64,000 nt of DNA from Quillaja saponaria (lineage: Eukaryota > Streptophyta > Magnoliopsida > Fabales > Quillajaceae): contig CM055609.1 in NCBI GenBank assembly GCA_029379385.1, positions 5,394,001-5,458,000 on the forward strand, in the 5' to 3' direction. Under the pieces are notes generated by a model. The model was given only the letters and a program-made list of their open reading frames with translations. It was not told where the DNA came from and made no database searches. How positions within the stretch are numbered: the stretch's first letter is position 1; each line of letters opens with the position of its first letter. Of this stretch, positions 1-11,247 are shown piece after piece. The translations under genes were made by a program, and so were the position numbers.

Positions 1-2607
1 TTTCTTTTTCTTTTTGTAAGAATAAATAACTTTACATTATGATTTTGATTTTACACCTAGCTAAAACAGAGTCCGATTTTTTATTTTTCTTTTACAAAAA
101 AAAAAAAGTAATATATTTACTCGTTAATAACTTTACTATTATCGGATGCACCCAAAAAACTAATGACACTTTTAGTGATTAAGATTTGATAAAATTAAAA
201 TTTAGAATTCAAGTTTTGATAAATATTATGTACGAAGAAACGAATTATCCTATGTTTATAATATAGAGGAAAGTCTTAACAATCTAAATCAACATCATTC
301 AATTAACAAATACTATAAGCCTTTGTGTTTTAATTATTAGAATCACGAAGTTGAATTGCTTCTAATGTTGACAAAATGAGCAATTATTATCGTAATTTAT
401 GTCAGAAGTCGGATGTCCACCTTTTATCATTCTAATCCATTAAAACATGAACTTACATTAACAAATCATATCGCATCATTCAATTTTAAAAAGGAAGAAC
501 ATCATAAATTTTAGACCGAAATCAAAGAAAAAAAATATATATTTCTATATTTTTCATGTGCACTGAAGAAATTCTTTCTTATACGAAAGTCCCATCAAAA
601 ATATAAATCTTATATGAAATGACTCGAATGCACGTTTTTTTGTTTCTATATGCATGAAGCATTATCCTCCATAAAAGGAGTATTCAATTCACATTTTTCT
701 TTTAATCTTATCCTCTAGTGTTAAGAGGGGTAATAGACTTGAAGTGTGTTTATGGATTTGATTACTTCATAAACGTGTCATTATCAGTAAACTGCAGATA
801 TGGAGGCCAATTCACTTGAACCTTTGACTGAGGAAAAATACTTCTGTTTATCTCCTTAATTTTTCAGAATTATCACCTAATTTTGTCCTCTGAATGTGGT
901 TTCTTGACTATATGTGGCTTTCAAATGTGAGGCCATGTTTATCAGTTAAAAAGTTCAATAATGAAAATAAAAGCATATTAGACATATACATTGAAGGGAG
1001 TAAAGGAAGAAAAGAAGTTGAAATGACATCAACGCACGCTGTGTGTTTGTGGAAATGTCCCATCCCAAATATTGGGACTATTCACTAAGCACGTTTTACT
1101 TCAACACAAACAATTTATACTAGTAACAAATATACGTAATTCTCATTGAATTATTAGTTTCTCATGTATACTAGTAACAATATTGTGTTAAGCGTAATAC
1201 TATATGCATATAATTTTCTCATATAATAATAAATAAAATTATTAATAAACTTACGTATGTGCATGTAGTATTATTCATGTAAAAAATTATTTTCAGCAAT
1301 TTGTTAAAAATATTTATGAAATGAAAACACTTAAGGTAACTAAGAATTATTGTTGGTCCGCTAGATGCTTAATAAATCTATGACTTCTTTTTCTTTTCAT
1401 AAACTTTTCTATCTCTCGATGAATTAATTTGTTCTCATAAATTCTTAGAACAAAACCAAAAAATTTACTAGTTAAACTAAAAATTCACCAACTTTAAGAA
1501 ATTCATTGAGAATTCAAATAGGGATTGTTTCATTATTTTTTTGCTACAGAATTTCATAAATGGTTAGCAATGGTGCACCCCACGAAGGTTTAAGTACAAA
1601 TTATTTCTGTTATGCTTCTTGTTTTTTGTCCTATTTTTTTGTTGTTGCAAATTGCACATGCTATCAAAGACATTATAATAATATACAATGTGTGCTAGAG
1701 ACTTCTAAGAAAGTTTCCTTGGGTCCCAAGGTTCTTCTGTATTTTAGCTAGAAGTGGCATTAGTTTACAAAGGCTATTTAATCAAAGCTCCTTGGAACTT
1801 ACAAATATCCAAGTTGCCTCTTAAGAACTATTTGAATTCTCAAGTTTCAATGCCATTATGAGCAGTTTGTGCCCAAAAGAAAGACAAGCAAGTGAAAGGG
1901 GGTGTATGGGTTGGGCAACATGGCTAATTTTCATTTCCATCTGGACCACTTGAGAACCCAATATGGAAATTGGACTTGATATGGAACCCAAATAATGGAT
2001 TCTTAACCCTAATTCAGGCATTAATTATTACTAAACATACTATTATGATCCTTAAGTGAGTATTCAAATGTCAACTTGCTCAATCTTTTAACCATAACAT
2101 TTGCCTTTACTACCTTGGTTTGCAGACACATTTCACTTTTCAAGGCTGCAATTCTATGGGTACAATTCTCCATTGAATTTTTGTACAATAAGCCAGTTCA
2201 GTCTTTCACATAAATACAACAAACAATGCAATTATCCAACCTAGCATAGGATGCTATGACATTTTTACTATAAAATTGACACATTCTTGCTTTGATAAAT
2301 ATTTTACCAGTGTTCTAAATGCACTTGTTAAAATAACTTGTTTAGTACATAAATCACTGCATGATATTTTCATAAAACCCTTTTCCATGAAAGGACATGC
2401 TGCTGGTGCCTTCAGTTGACGGTGAGTATTGTGTCTCCAAATTCAAGGTTTTTAACTTCTCAACTCCAAGGCTCATGTTCCCCCAATATATAGCCTCTTT
2501 TGACAGCCTTCATGACACCTCTAGTATTCCAAAACTTGTGACAGACCAGGAGCTTACTGTTGGAGTGTACTGGTTTGTTATATTCACCAACATTCAACTT
2601 CACAAAC
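1..2607. other. AT-rich intergenic and upstream sequence
   Basis: I see no supported gene here. The short open frames near 894-1088 and 1560-1751 lack homology that I recognise and have intergenic base composition. The last few hundred bases are presumably the promoter and leader of the lectin receptor kinase that follows. No clear TATA box could be assigned. Confidence 0.6.
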
Positions 2608-4651
2608 ATGCCAATGGAAGCATTAGGCTTATTTTCACTTGTACTTTTCTTTGTTTTGAGATTTGCATCCTCAGATATTAACTTTGCACACAATGGGTTT
2701 CTTCAAGCAAACTTGAGCTTGGATGGAGCTTCATGTGTGAGATCAGATGGCATATTGGCTGTCACAAATGGTTCCTCAAAGATCTTCGGCCACGCATTCC
2801 ATCCATCTCCTCTGCAATTCACAGAAAAGTCACACAAAAATAACTTCTCCATTGCAACCTTAAGCACTAACTTTGTGTTTTCCATCATTCCTAAGTACCC
2901 TGATATTGGAGGTCATGGTCTTGCATTTGTTCTCACTTCCCAACCAATATTTGGGCCTTCCGAATGATACAAGCAATCAAATATTCTCTAGCAGAATTCT
3001 TGCAGTAGAGTTTGACATTGCCCAAAATCTTGAATTGGAGGACATCAATGATAACCATGTAGGAATAGATGTATCCAGTCTCATATCTAATGTGTCTGAG
3101 CCAGCAGCCTATTTCTTCTCAAGCAAAAGTAGCAAAAACAGCAACAACTCCATCAATCTAAAGAGCGGAGATCCCATTCAAGCTTGGGTTGATTATCATA
3201 GCAAGGAGAAGTTGCTCAATGTTTCAATCTCTCCTCTTGGGATGCCAAGGCCATATCGTCCTCTGATATCATTTCCTGTTGACCTGTCTTTGGTGTTAGA
3301 TGACTACATGTATGCCGGCTTTTCTGCTTCCACTGGTTTGCTTACTGCTGAGCATAATGTGCATGGGTGGAGCTTCAGGATTGGTGGGAGGGCAGAAGAT
3401 TTAGATCAAACAAGGCTACCATTTATTGGATCAAGTAGTTCAACTGAAGTACAGTACAAGAAGAGCTTTGCAGTAGGCATCACTTTAGCTAGTATAACTC
3501 TAGTTATATTTGTTACTTCTGCTGTTGTTCATGTGCTGCGGAGAATAAGAAATGACGATGAGGTTCTAAAAGATTGGGAAGTTGAATATGGTACTCGTAG
3601 ATTTAAATATTCTGAGCTCCATAGGACCACAAGGGGGTTTGGGGCGAGAAACCTTATTGGGTCTGGGGGATTTGGTAAAGTGTATAGAGGAGTAATTTCT
3701 AGCACAGGACTAGAAGTAGCTATAAAGCGGGTTGCTCATGATTCACGACAGGGAATGAAAGAATTTGTTGCAGAAATAACAAGTATGGGACGATTAAGGC
3801 ATCGAAATCTGGTGCAATTACATGGATGGTGCAGAAAACAGGACGAACTCCTCCTTATTTATGAGTATGTGCCAAATGGGAGCCTTGACAAGCTTCTGAC
3901 TGAAGACGATTCTCAGAAGAAGAAATTACTAACTTGGGGACGAAGATACAGGATCCTTACTGGTGTTGCACAAGCCTTGCTGTACCTACATGAAGAATGT
4001 GACCAGCAAGTTGTTCACAGAGATGTAAAGCCAAGCAATGTCTTGATAGATGCAGATCTCAACCCAAAGCTAGGTGATTTCGGTCTTGCAAGGATTTATG
4101 AGCATGGGATTAATACACAGACAACCCACATTGTTGGAACATTGGGGTACATGGCCCCTGAGGTTACGAGGACAGGGAAAGCCACAACAAGCACAGATGT
4201 GTATGGATATGGTATACTAATGCTGGAAGTAGCTTGTGGGAGGCGGCCAATTGATCCCCAGAAAAATGCTGCAGAATTGGTATTGGTGGATTGGGTCAGG
4301 GAACTACATTCTCGAGCGGACATCACCACAGCCATAGACCCAAATTTGGATGGGTATGATAAAGATGAAGTCGAGCTAGTGCTTACCCTTGGATTGCTTT
4401 GCTCTCATCCCCATCCTGATCACAGACCTAGCATGAGGGGGATTGTCCAATTTCTTCCGGGAGATGCCAGCCTTCCTTCAGTTCCACTTGACATTCACAA
4501 TGAAGTCCATGGAGTAGTAATAGAATATCCAGGCACTTGCACGGAGGATTCTGATCCTTCAAGTTGTGGGATGTCCTCATCTTTGAGTACTAGCTTTACA
4601 AGCTTTGACAAGAAGGTTTCTGCTAATGAGCTCACAAGGATGACCTTTTAG
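2608..4651 (+). pseudogene. L-type lectin receptor kinase, lectin domain frame-disrupted
   Basis: A plasma-membrane receptor-like kinase of the legume-lectin (LecRK) family. The start at 2608 gives a hydrophobic signal peptide, followed by the N-terminal lectin strands (DINFAHNGF near the start, GHGLAFVLTS later). The frame then breaks at about 2940-2955. The rest of the lectin domain (QYLGLPND, LAVEFD, NDNHVGID, VHGWSFRIGG), a transmembrane segment near 3470-3540 and a full kinase follow in the +1 frame. Kinase landmarks are intact: GSGGFGKVYRG, VAIKRV, HRDVKPSN, DFGLAR, GYMAPE. Homologues carry several residues between FVLTS and QYLG that are absent here, so I infer a small deletion of 3n+2 bases. 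No intron is needed. A truncated product from a downstream ATG would lack the signal peptide. It could also be an assembly artefact, but the missing residues argue against a simple one-base error. Confidence 0.85.
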
Positions 4652-5684
4652 ACATTCCAAAGACAATAAACATAATTTTGTTATTTTCATTATAAGAACA
4701 TGTATCATGCAATGCCATTCCTCAATTTTACAATAACAACATCAAGAACTCAATCACAATTTCTTACATTTATCTCTATACAACTTTATTTCTATCTGGT
4801 ATCTACCTTCGGTCTGTCTCAAGACAGAGATATGCTAACGCTATCATGTATACAGCCAAATTATTGTTTCCTTCTTGTTCTTATTCTTCTTTCAGGTGAC
4901 AGCAATCAAATTTAGGCATACTTCAAAGGCAAATTTTCATCAGCATGGAAAAACAGCATATGTATGCTGTTATTATTCATCTAAATACTCCCCAGACTTG
5001 TACCCATCTCCCCGACTAAGACACTTTAAAAGACATATTTGAAATGCCAAACAGCCAGGTATTTGCATATTAAATTCAGCTAAAATATTTTAACATGCAA
5101 CATATCTTAAGCTGGAAACGACTTCCTAATGGGCAGATGGTAGATTGCTGAAAACTAGGTCAAAATGATTCTCATAATGTCCTGATTTTTTCAAATCAAT
5201 GGATAATTTCTGAGGGGGCTAACTTTTTGGTATGCACAACAAACACATGTCTTAATTCTTCTCTGTTGATTTTTAATGTGTTGACAACTGAAGAAAAAGA
5301 AACTGAGTATTATATGTGTTATCTACACAGAAATGCTATTGATTTTAGGACTATAATGAGGCTCTGGGACCTGAATGGCTTTGAGGGAGGTTTGGTAGGT
5401 GATCCATCCATTCTCCACCATTCGTCATGTTATGATTCCAGTTATTTTGACAATGTTCAGAATTTTCCTTTTTTTAAAATAAATAACAATAGAAGAAGAG
5501 AGACTGAGGAATAATTGGTCATCCTTTCTTCCTGATACGTTATTAATAACAAAACGAAAGAAGAAGGAACAAATGAATAAGTGTTTTATCTCACAGATCT
5601 TTGTCATGCCATATTGATTCCAAGTAGAAGATACTAGCAAAAAGAAAAAAAAAATTCGAATATAAGATACTCACTGGTAGCTGA
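4652..5684. other. Intergenic, 3' flank of lectin receptor kinase
   Basis: Nothing coding is supported. The open frame at 5227-5514 has no recognisable protein features. The left part should hold the 3' untranslated region of the receptor kinase gene. I found no ARC5-like sequence continuing into this stretch, so the neighbouring relic appears to end near 5685. Confidence 0.5.
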
Positions 5685-7580
5685 ATCTTTTCCAGAACCA
5701 ACTCTTTTAGAAAGCACTGCTGTGAAAAGGGAGATTCACCCAAAATGGTACCATCAAGTGTAGAGGCAGGTGGTGAAAGAAAATCTTCAACATCTGACGG
5801 ACAAGCAAACTGGGGTATCTTGGTATCAAGCTTGGTTGAGACAATTACTGTCCTTGATAGCTCAGGACCTATGTCTTCAAGTATAAGATAGCATTGAACC
5901 TTCAAGCCAGAGATAGTTAATATTCTGCTTGCAGTAGAAAGTTTGTCTCTTTCAATTCGGGACAGGAAGGAACTAGGGAGTGATAGCAATTTATGTTGGC
6001 TGTTGTTTGCACATTCCTCAGAGATTAATTTCTTGAAAAAACCTAATTGCAACTTTGACTTTATTTTTTTTTCTTTTGATCCAAAAATCACCAGACACAA
6101 ACAAATGCCTGATTCTACTGAAAGTAGCAGTTTTGTTAAACTCATAACCAAGGATCCAAGGGCAACTGATCAAGAAAATGACAAGGATAGGTAACCACTC
6201 TTTGAGTTGGTTGTGTTGATCCAGTCATCATAATCTTCAAGACATAATAAAATGAATTATATATGCTGCATCTTAGACTGCACAAAGGAACTAAACTGCA
6301 CAAGCTTGACCCTGCCAGGAGTACGATCACAACCAATATTGGCAACACAAATTAGGACAAAATTAGAAATTGAGTGGAAAGCTTTCTCTGCTTTGAAAAT
6401 AAACCAGCAATGCTCCGTTCTTTGACCTGGAACAGAAGCAATAAGTCCTAAAGTGTCTACTATTGTACGATTTGGGCAATATTTGTACTGTATAATAATT
6501 TTTCCTTGGCTGACAATTGACAAAACTCATGCTCCAATCTTTTGTTTTCAGCTTCAATGTACGCCTATTGAAATCATCACAAGTATTAAAATCATAAACT
6601 CAAATGACAAAGATATTTTAAGGCATTCTTTGGTTGAAGGAAACTTGCACAATATAAGGGCCTCTACTTTGTCTTTCCAATATCGAAAGGCTATTTTGAC
6701 ATCTCAGAGTATTTCATCCATCAACTAGATGAGCCAAGTAGCCACTACCAATCTGCCACTGGCATTTGCTGGCACAGAATTGTCTTCTGTTTCTTACAAT
6801 GAAAAGACTTTAGAATGAGGAAGGTTATCATTTCTCTCAGGCACATGTAAATGTGATTCCATAGTAAAATTAATCATAGAACATAACGGAGTAACTAAAT
6901 TATCATCAAACATCCAACAGCAGTCAGCACATATCTAAATGTGACAGAGGTTACTAGCAAAGACCACATGTTTTGACCTCGTGAAATAATCAACACAAAG
7001 GGAACGAATAGTGTTTTTTCAACTATTTTTGTACCCTGAAAAACCCATTTCTTCAGAACTTAGTGTTTCTGTTCTGCACTTTTTTATGTGTGTCAATCTT
7101 CGATTCAATTAAAAAGATTCACAACAAAATTTCATTAACTTTCTACATAATTCTCATCATATTTCAAATAAAAAGCAGCTTAGTTGTGCAGCTAACCAAA
7201 GGTCAAACTGCCAAAGACAGAGAAATCCAAGTAGGAGTTTCAAAGTATGATTAAGAAAAATTACGTGAATTTCTTGAAGGGGCGTTTCGTCAGCCAAGTT
7301 GGGATCAGCATCAGAGACGAGCTGACACAATGGGACTTGACAGTCGGGATCGTACTTCATATGGAGCGGAATGGGTCGCTTGGTCTTGGTACCCACCAAC
7401 ATGGTTGAACCCCACAAGAGCTTCAACGAGGGCAGGCGCTCTTGCCGTCACCCGTCAGTCTGCTGACACACCACCAACACTGGCGGCGCGTTGAACGGAT
7501 TCTCGAACTCTTGAGCTAGCCCACGAAGTTCATTGTATGCCTCGTATAGGCGCGACTGGTTGTCCCATGGCCGTCATTCT
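5685..7580 (-). pseudogene. ARC5: ARC5/DRP5B dynamin-like pseudogene (N-terminal GTPase part)
   Basis: ARC5/DRP5B is a cytosolic dynamin GTPase that constricts dividing chloroplasts. Pieces of its N-terminal GTPase region lie in order on the minus strand: LYEAYNELRGLAQEFENPF (about 7450-7560), KTKRPIPLHMKYDPDC and LVSDADPNL (about 7255-7395), YIEAEN and QYKYCPNRTIVDTLGLI (about 6400-6560), SKMQH then LLCLED and DDW (about 6190-6270), PELSRTVIVSTKLDTKIPQF and VEDFLSPPAST (about 5720-5870). The G1/P-loop stretch is broken by small insertions and a stop. The G3 motif reads DTLG instead of DTPG. Frame changes and stops occur in each block, and the G4 motif TKLD survives. The middle and C-terminal dynamin regions are absent. 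I infer a duplicated, truncated and decayed copy whose intact parent lies elsewhere. Confidence 0.85.
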
Positions 7581-7634
7581 AATTTTCGAAAGTATAGTAT
7601 TGTACTAGCGAGCGCTTGACGACTCGCTTGTTAG

Positions 7635-7677
7635 TATAAAACAGAGTCTTTCTCAAAGAAAAGAATATATATAAATA
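7635..7677 (+). promoter_or_regulatory. Core promoter TATA elements of the UGT gene
   Basis: Two TATA-like elements lie upstream of the ATG at 7719: TATAAAA at 7635-7641 and TATATATAAATA at 7666-7677. Either could set a short leader. This promoter begins less than 100 bp from the 5' end of the ARC5 relic on the opposite strand. Which element is used cannot be told from sequence. Confidence 0.5.
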
Positions 7678-7718
7678 CATATAAAGTCACATCACAAGGC
7701 TAGCACATACAGAGAGAC

Positions 7719-9275
7719 ATGGCTTCCAAATCTGAAGCAAAAAAGTCACATGTCGTCCTGGTACCATTACCAATACAAGGTCACGTAAACCCATTCCTCA
7801 AACTAGCAAAACTCCTTCATCACAAAGGCTTCCACATAACCTTCGTCAATACAGAGTCCAACCACAACAAATTGCTCGAGTCTAGAGGTCCCAATTCTCT
7901 CAATGGTTTGCCATATTTTCGATTTGAAACAATCCCAGATAATCTCCGTCCTAACAATAATGAGGATGTCACTCAAAATATCGTCCCCTTATTATGCAAG
8001 TCAGCCAGCAGAAACACATCCTTCGTCCCCTTTTGCAGCCTTCTGTCAAAACTCAATGACCATTCAGATTCCAATGCTTCCCCAGTTACTTGCATAATCT
8101 CAGAAGGGTCCATGTCCTTTGCATTTGAAGCTTCTGAATATTTTGGACTACCATACTTGTTCTTTTCGGTCCACAATGCCTGCGGATTCATGAGCTTCAT
8201 GCAATGCAGAAATCTCATGGAAAGAGGTGTAATACCACTTAAAGGTACAAACTTTATATTCCAACATCAGATCCAGTTAAGTTAATTCCTGCTCTGCTTG
8301 CTCATAAGTTGTTTATGTATGATTGGTTTCTTTTCCTTACCAGATGCAAGCTACCTAACAAATGGGTACTTAGACACCATTATAGATTGGATTCCTGGGA
8401 TGAAGAACATTCATTTAAGGGACCTCCCAAGCTTTTATAGGACAACGGATCCGAATGATAAAATGTTGGACTTTTTCCTAGATGAATTCGAAAGAGTTTC
8501 AAAAGCTTCTGCTATTATTCTGCTCACTTTCGATGCCTTGGAACCTGAGTTATTGGATGCTTTACCTTCAGTGTTTCCCAAACTTTACACCATTGCCCCA
8601 CTTCAGTTGCTTCTTGATCACACTGTGGAGAAGGATCTCGATTCAATTGGATCTAATTTATGGAAAGAAGAGGCAGAGTGTCTGCAATGGCTCAATTCCA
8701 AGGATCCCAACTCAGTTATTTATGTAAGTTTTGGTAGTGTGATAGTGATGACACCCCAACAACTTGTTGAGCTCGCATGGGGGCTAGCAAACAGCAAGGT
8801 AAATTTCTTGTGGGTAATTAGGCCTGATTTGGTTGTGGGTGAAACTGTGGTTCTCCCTCCTGAATTTCTATTAGAAACCAAAGACACGGGTCTAATTGTA
8901 GACTGGTGTCCACAAGAACAAGTTCTAAACCACCCTGCAGTTGGTGGGTTCTTGACTCACTGTGGTTGGAATTCCATAATTGAAAGCATAAGCAGTGGGG
9001 TGCCTCTGATTTGCAGTCCATTTTCATCAGACCAACCGATCAACCGTCGGTATGTTTGTTCTGAATGGGGTTTTGGCATAGAAATGGATAGTAATAATAT
9101 AAATAGGGATGAAGTGGAGGGGCTTGTGAGGGATCTAATAGATGGACAGAAGGGCAAGAAGTTGAGGGACAACGTCATAGAGTGGAAGAGAAAGGCAGAA
9201 GCAGCTACTTGTTCTAATGGTTCATCCTACTTGAATTTAGAAAGATTGGCAAATGAGGTGCCGCTTTTGAAGTAG
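7719..9275 (+). CDS. UGT85A-type UDP-glycosyltransferase
   Basis: A cytosolic family-1 glycosyltransferase that moves a sugar from a UDP-sugar to a small molecule. The acceptor is unknown. Two exons, 7719-8244 and 8344-9275, join through a 99-bp GT-AG intron to give 485 aa, normal for the family. The N-terminus has the conserved QGHVNP with the catalytic His22. The 44-residue PSPG box runs from W363 (WCPQEQVLNHP) through HCGWNS to the final DQ; a closing Gln usually marks UDP-glucose use. The text around HHKGFHITFVNTE and RGPNSLNGLP and the DASYLTNGYLD exon join are typical of UGT85A (7-deoxyloganetin glucosyltransferase-like). Two oddities: the usual catalytic Asp after His22 reads Glu129 (SEG instead of SDG), and the PSPG 'CWPF' reads CSPF. 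It is tail-to-tail with the next gene, 200 bp apart. Confidence 0.93.
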
Positions 9276-9475
9276 ACCAAGAGAACATGTCTTATTAATT
9301 GTTGCTGTGGCTTTGTAACCAAGAATGCAAGACATGTTTATTTTTCTTCTATTTAAGAATAAGAACTTGCATGTTGGATTCCAATTATCTTTATGGAGAT
9401 TCAATTGTTAAGTGGATGAAGAAAACAATAAAAAGGAACTGATAGAAATGATTACTATGACACAATCCAGATTTC

Positions 9476-10966
9476 TTACACCCGAGAAAATGATCTATCC
9501 CTTAACAAAGCTTCCACTGCTCTCCTCCCAGAAACCAAAGCTCCATCAAATGTGGCTGAGGTCAAATAATCACCACACACAAACAAACCGGGCTCAATTC
9601 TCGGGTCTTTCACCAAATCTGTTGGTGGGCATTGATTAGGTTGTGCAAACCCGACTCGGTAAGTCCTCAAATGCTTCCACGAACTTACTATTGAATTCCC
9701 AAACCAACCAGATAGCTCCTCAACAACCTTAGCCACTAGTTCCTCATCGGAAACATCATCAAACAACCCAATTAGTGATACAGATACTAAAGCCTCGTCA
9801 GGTGGGCCATAGGATGGAGCTACATTTGTAGCAAAAAACATGTTATTCACAATTCCCTTACCCGACCCATTCAAAAACAGAACTGGATCTCGAACTGGGA
9901 TCTGATCCCGTTCCGTGGAAAAATACACACAAACGGTACTACGAACCGGTTTTTTCTGGACCCGTCTGCTCCTTCGCGCCAAAAGCTTAACTGCTTCCGG
10001 TTCTTCAACTGCTAAAATTACTCCTAGCTCACTCCTCAAAACTTCCCCACTCTGTAATCTCACAATCGGAGTTTCTGAATCGGAGAAGTCAATTGAAACA
10101 ACCTTTGAGTTCAATAATATTGAATCAGATGGCAATTTTGCAGCCAATTGTTCAGGAATAGCCTGGATACCCTTCAGTGGAAGAGTATTGTTGCCAAGAG
10201 CAAGACACTTGAAGATAAAATCAAACAACCTCGATGTTGTTTCGAGCTCTGTGTCAAAGAAAATTCCACCAAAAAATGGCCTAAAAAACCGGTCGATAAT
10301 TGAATCAGAAAAACCAATTCTTTTCAACAAATTAATTGTCGGAACCTCCTCAGCACCCAAAATTTCTTCATCGGATTTGCTTAAGACCTGAATTCGAGTA
10401 GACCCAATTAGTAATTTGTCGAAAATGGATCCAATTGGGTTCGTCAGAGACAGTAGGGAGTCCCAAAAATGGCGGAGAGGGTCAGCAACAGTGTGGAATT
10501 CACCATTGTAGAAAATTCGTGCTCCTGAATAGAATTTTTGGAGGTCTAAGGCTTGGTAGTCAAGGAGTTTTTGGGCTTCAGGGTAAGCAGTGATGAAGAT
10601 TTGGAATCCACGGTCTAGAAGAAAGCCGTCGACAACGTCAGTACGGACACGACCACCTACGGCATCAGAAGCTTCCACTAGGAGGAATGGAATGTTTTCA
10701 GAGTTGAGTCGGATAGCAGCAGCTAGACCCGCGAGACCAGCTCCGATGACAATGACTCTTGTTTTGGAGAGTGATGGGTTTTGAACAGGTAAAGGGTTGG
10801 GAGAGAGTACCGACGCCTGGGTTCTGAATCTGAACCGGTTGGTGGAGGGAGAGACGAAGAAGGAATGTGTGCAGGGAAGAGAAAGAGTGATAGTCATTGG
10901 ATAAGGTTTTGGATTAAAGGTCTCACTTCCACCTTGGGAGGTTTGGTTTTGTTGGACGTAGCTCAT
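9476..10966 (-). CDS. Plastid FAD-dependent amine oxidase/phytoene desaturase-like protein
   Basis: An intronless gene for a flavoprotein of the amine-oxidase/phytoene-desaturase fold. The dinucleotide-binding motif VIVIGAGLAGLAAAIRL and the FAD-contact GGRVRT follow a Ser/Thr/Arg-rich N-terminus that looks like a chloroplast transit peptide. The C-terminus has the family's second FAD-binding stretch, GLFVCGDYLTSATFDGA. The longest frame starts at 10966 (496 aa). The ATG at 10897, which begins MTITLSLPC, gives a more typical transit peptide and 473 aa and may be the true start. The substrate is not evident. Such proteins are often labelled phytoene desaturase-like or renalase-like, but it is not close enough to PDS itself to claim carotenoid synthesis. 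The gene is complete and undisrupted. Confidence 0.85.
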   Translation of the reverse strand: MSYVQQNQTSQGGSETFNPKPYPMTITLSLPCTHSFFVSPSTNRFRFRTQASVLSPNPLPVQNPSLSKTRVIVIGAGLAGLAAAIRLNSENIPFLLVEASDAVGGRVRTDVVDGFLLDRGFQIFITAYPEAQKLLDYQALDLQKFYSGARIFYNGEFHTVADPLRHFWDSLLSLTNPIGSIFDKLLIGSTRIQVLSKSDEEILGAEEVPTINLLKRIGFSDSIIDRFFRPFFGGIFFDTELETTSRLFDFIFKCLALGNNTLPLKGIQAIPEQLAAKLPSDSILLNSKVVSIDFSDSETPIVRLQSGEVLRSELGVILAVEEPEAVKLLARRSRRVQKKPVRSTVCVYFSTERDQIPVRDPVLFLNGSGKGIVNNMFFATNVAPSYGPPDEALVSVSLIGLFDDVSDEELVAKVVEELSGWFGNSIVSSWKHLRTYRVGFAQPNQCPPTDLVKDPRIEPGLFVCGDYLTSATFDGALVSGRRAVEALLRDRSFSRV

Positions 10967-11247
10967 CAGCGTGTTTGGTGTGCATATGTCCTACGTGGGC
11001 TAAGGTGTAAGTGTAACTGTCTGAGGACAAAATATTTATCTGACAAAAAAGGAAGATAGGGATTCGTTTCTACATAATTTATAAATTCAGTTGTAGAGAA
11101 GGTATCACTATATCATCTTTTCTTACTGGTTTTGCCAGGGCTTGAAAAAGTCGGATGGGGTTCAGAGTACTTGCAATGAGAGATATTTTAAACTTGGCTG
11201 ACTAAGCAAATAGGCCGTGGCCTGCTGGTGTTGCAGAGGGAGAACAT

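Noticed and set aside
9915..10391. 158-residue plus-strand open frame
   Set aside because: It is antisense to the FAD oxidoreductase coding sequence; no independent features.
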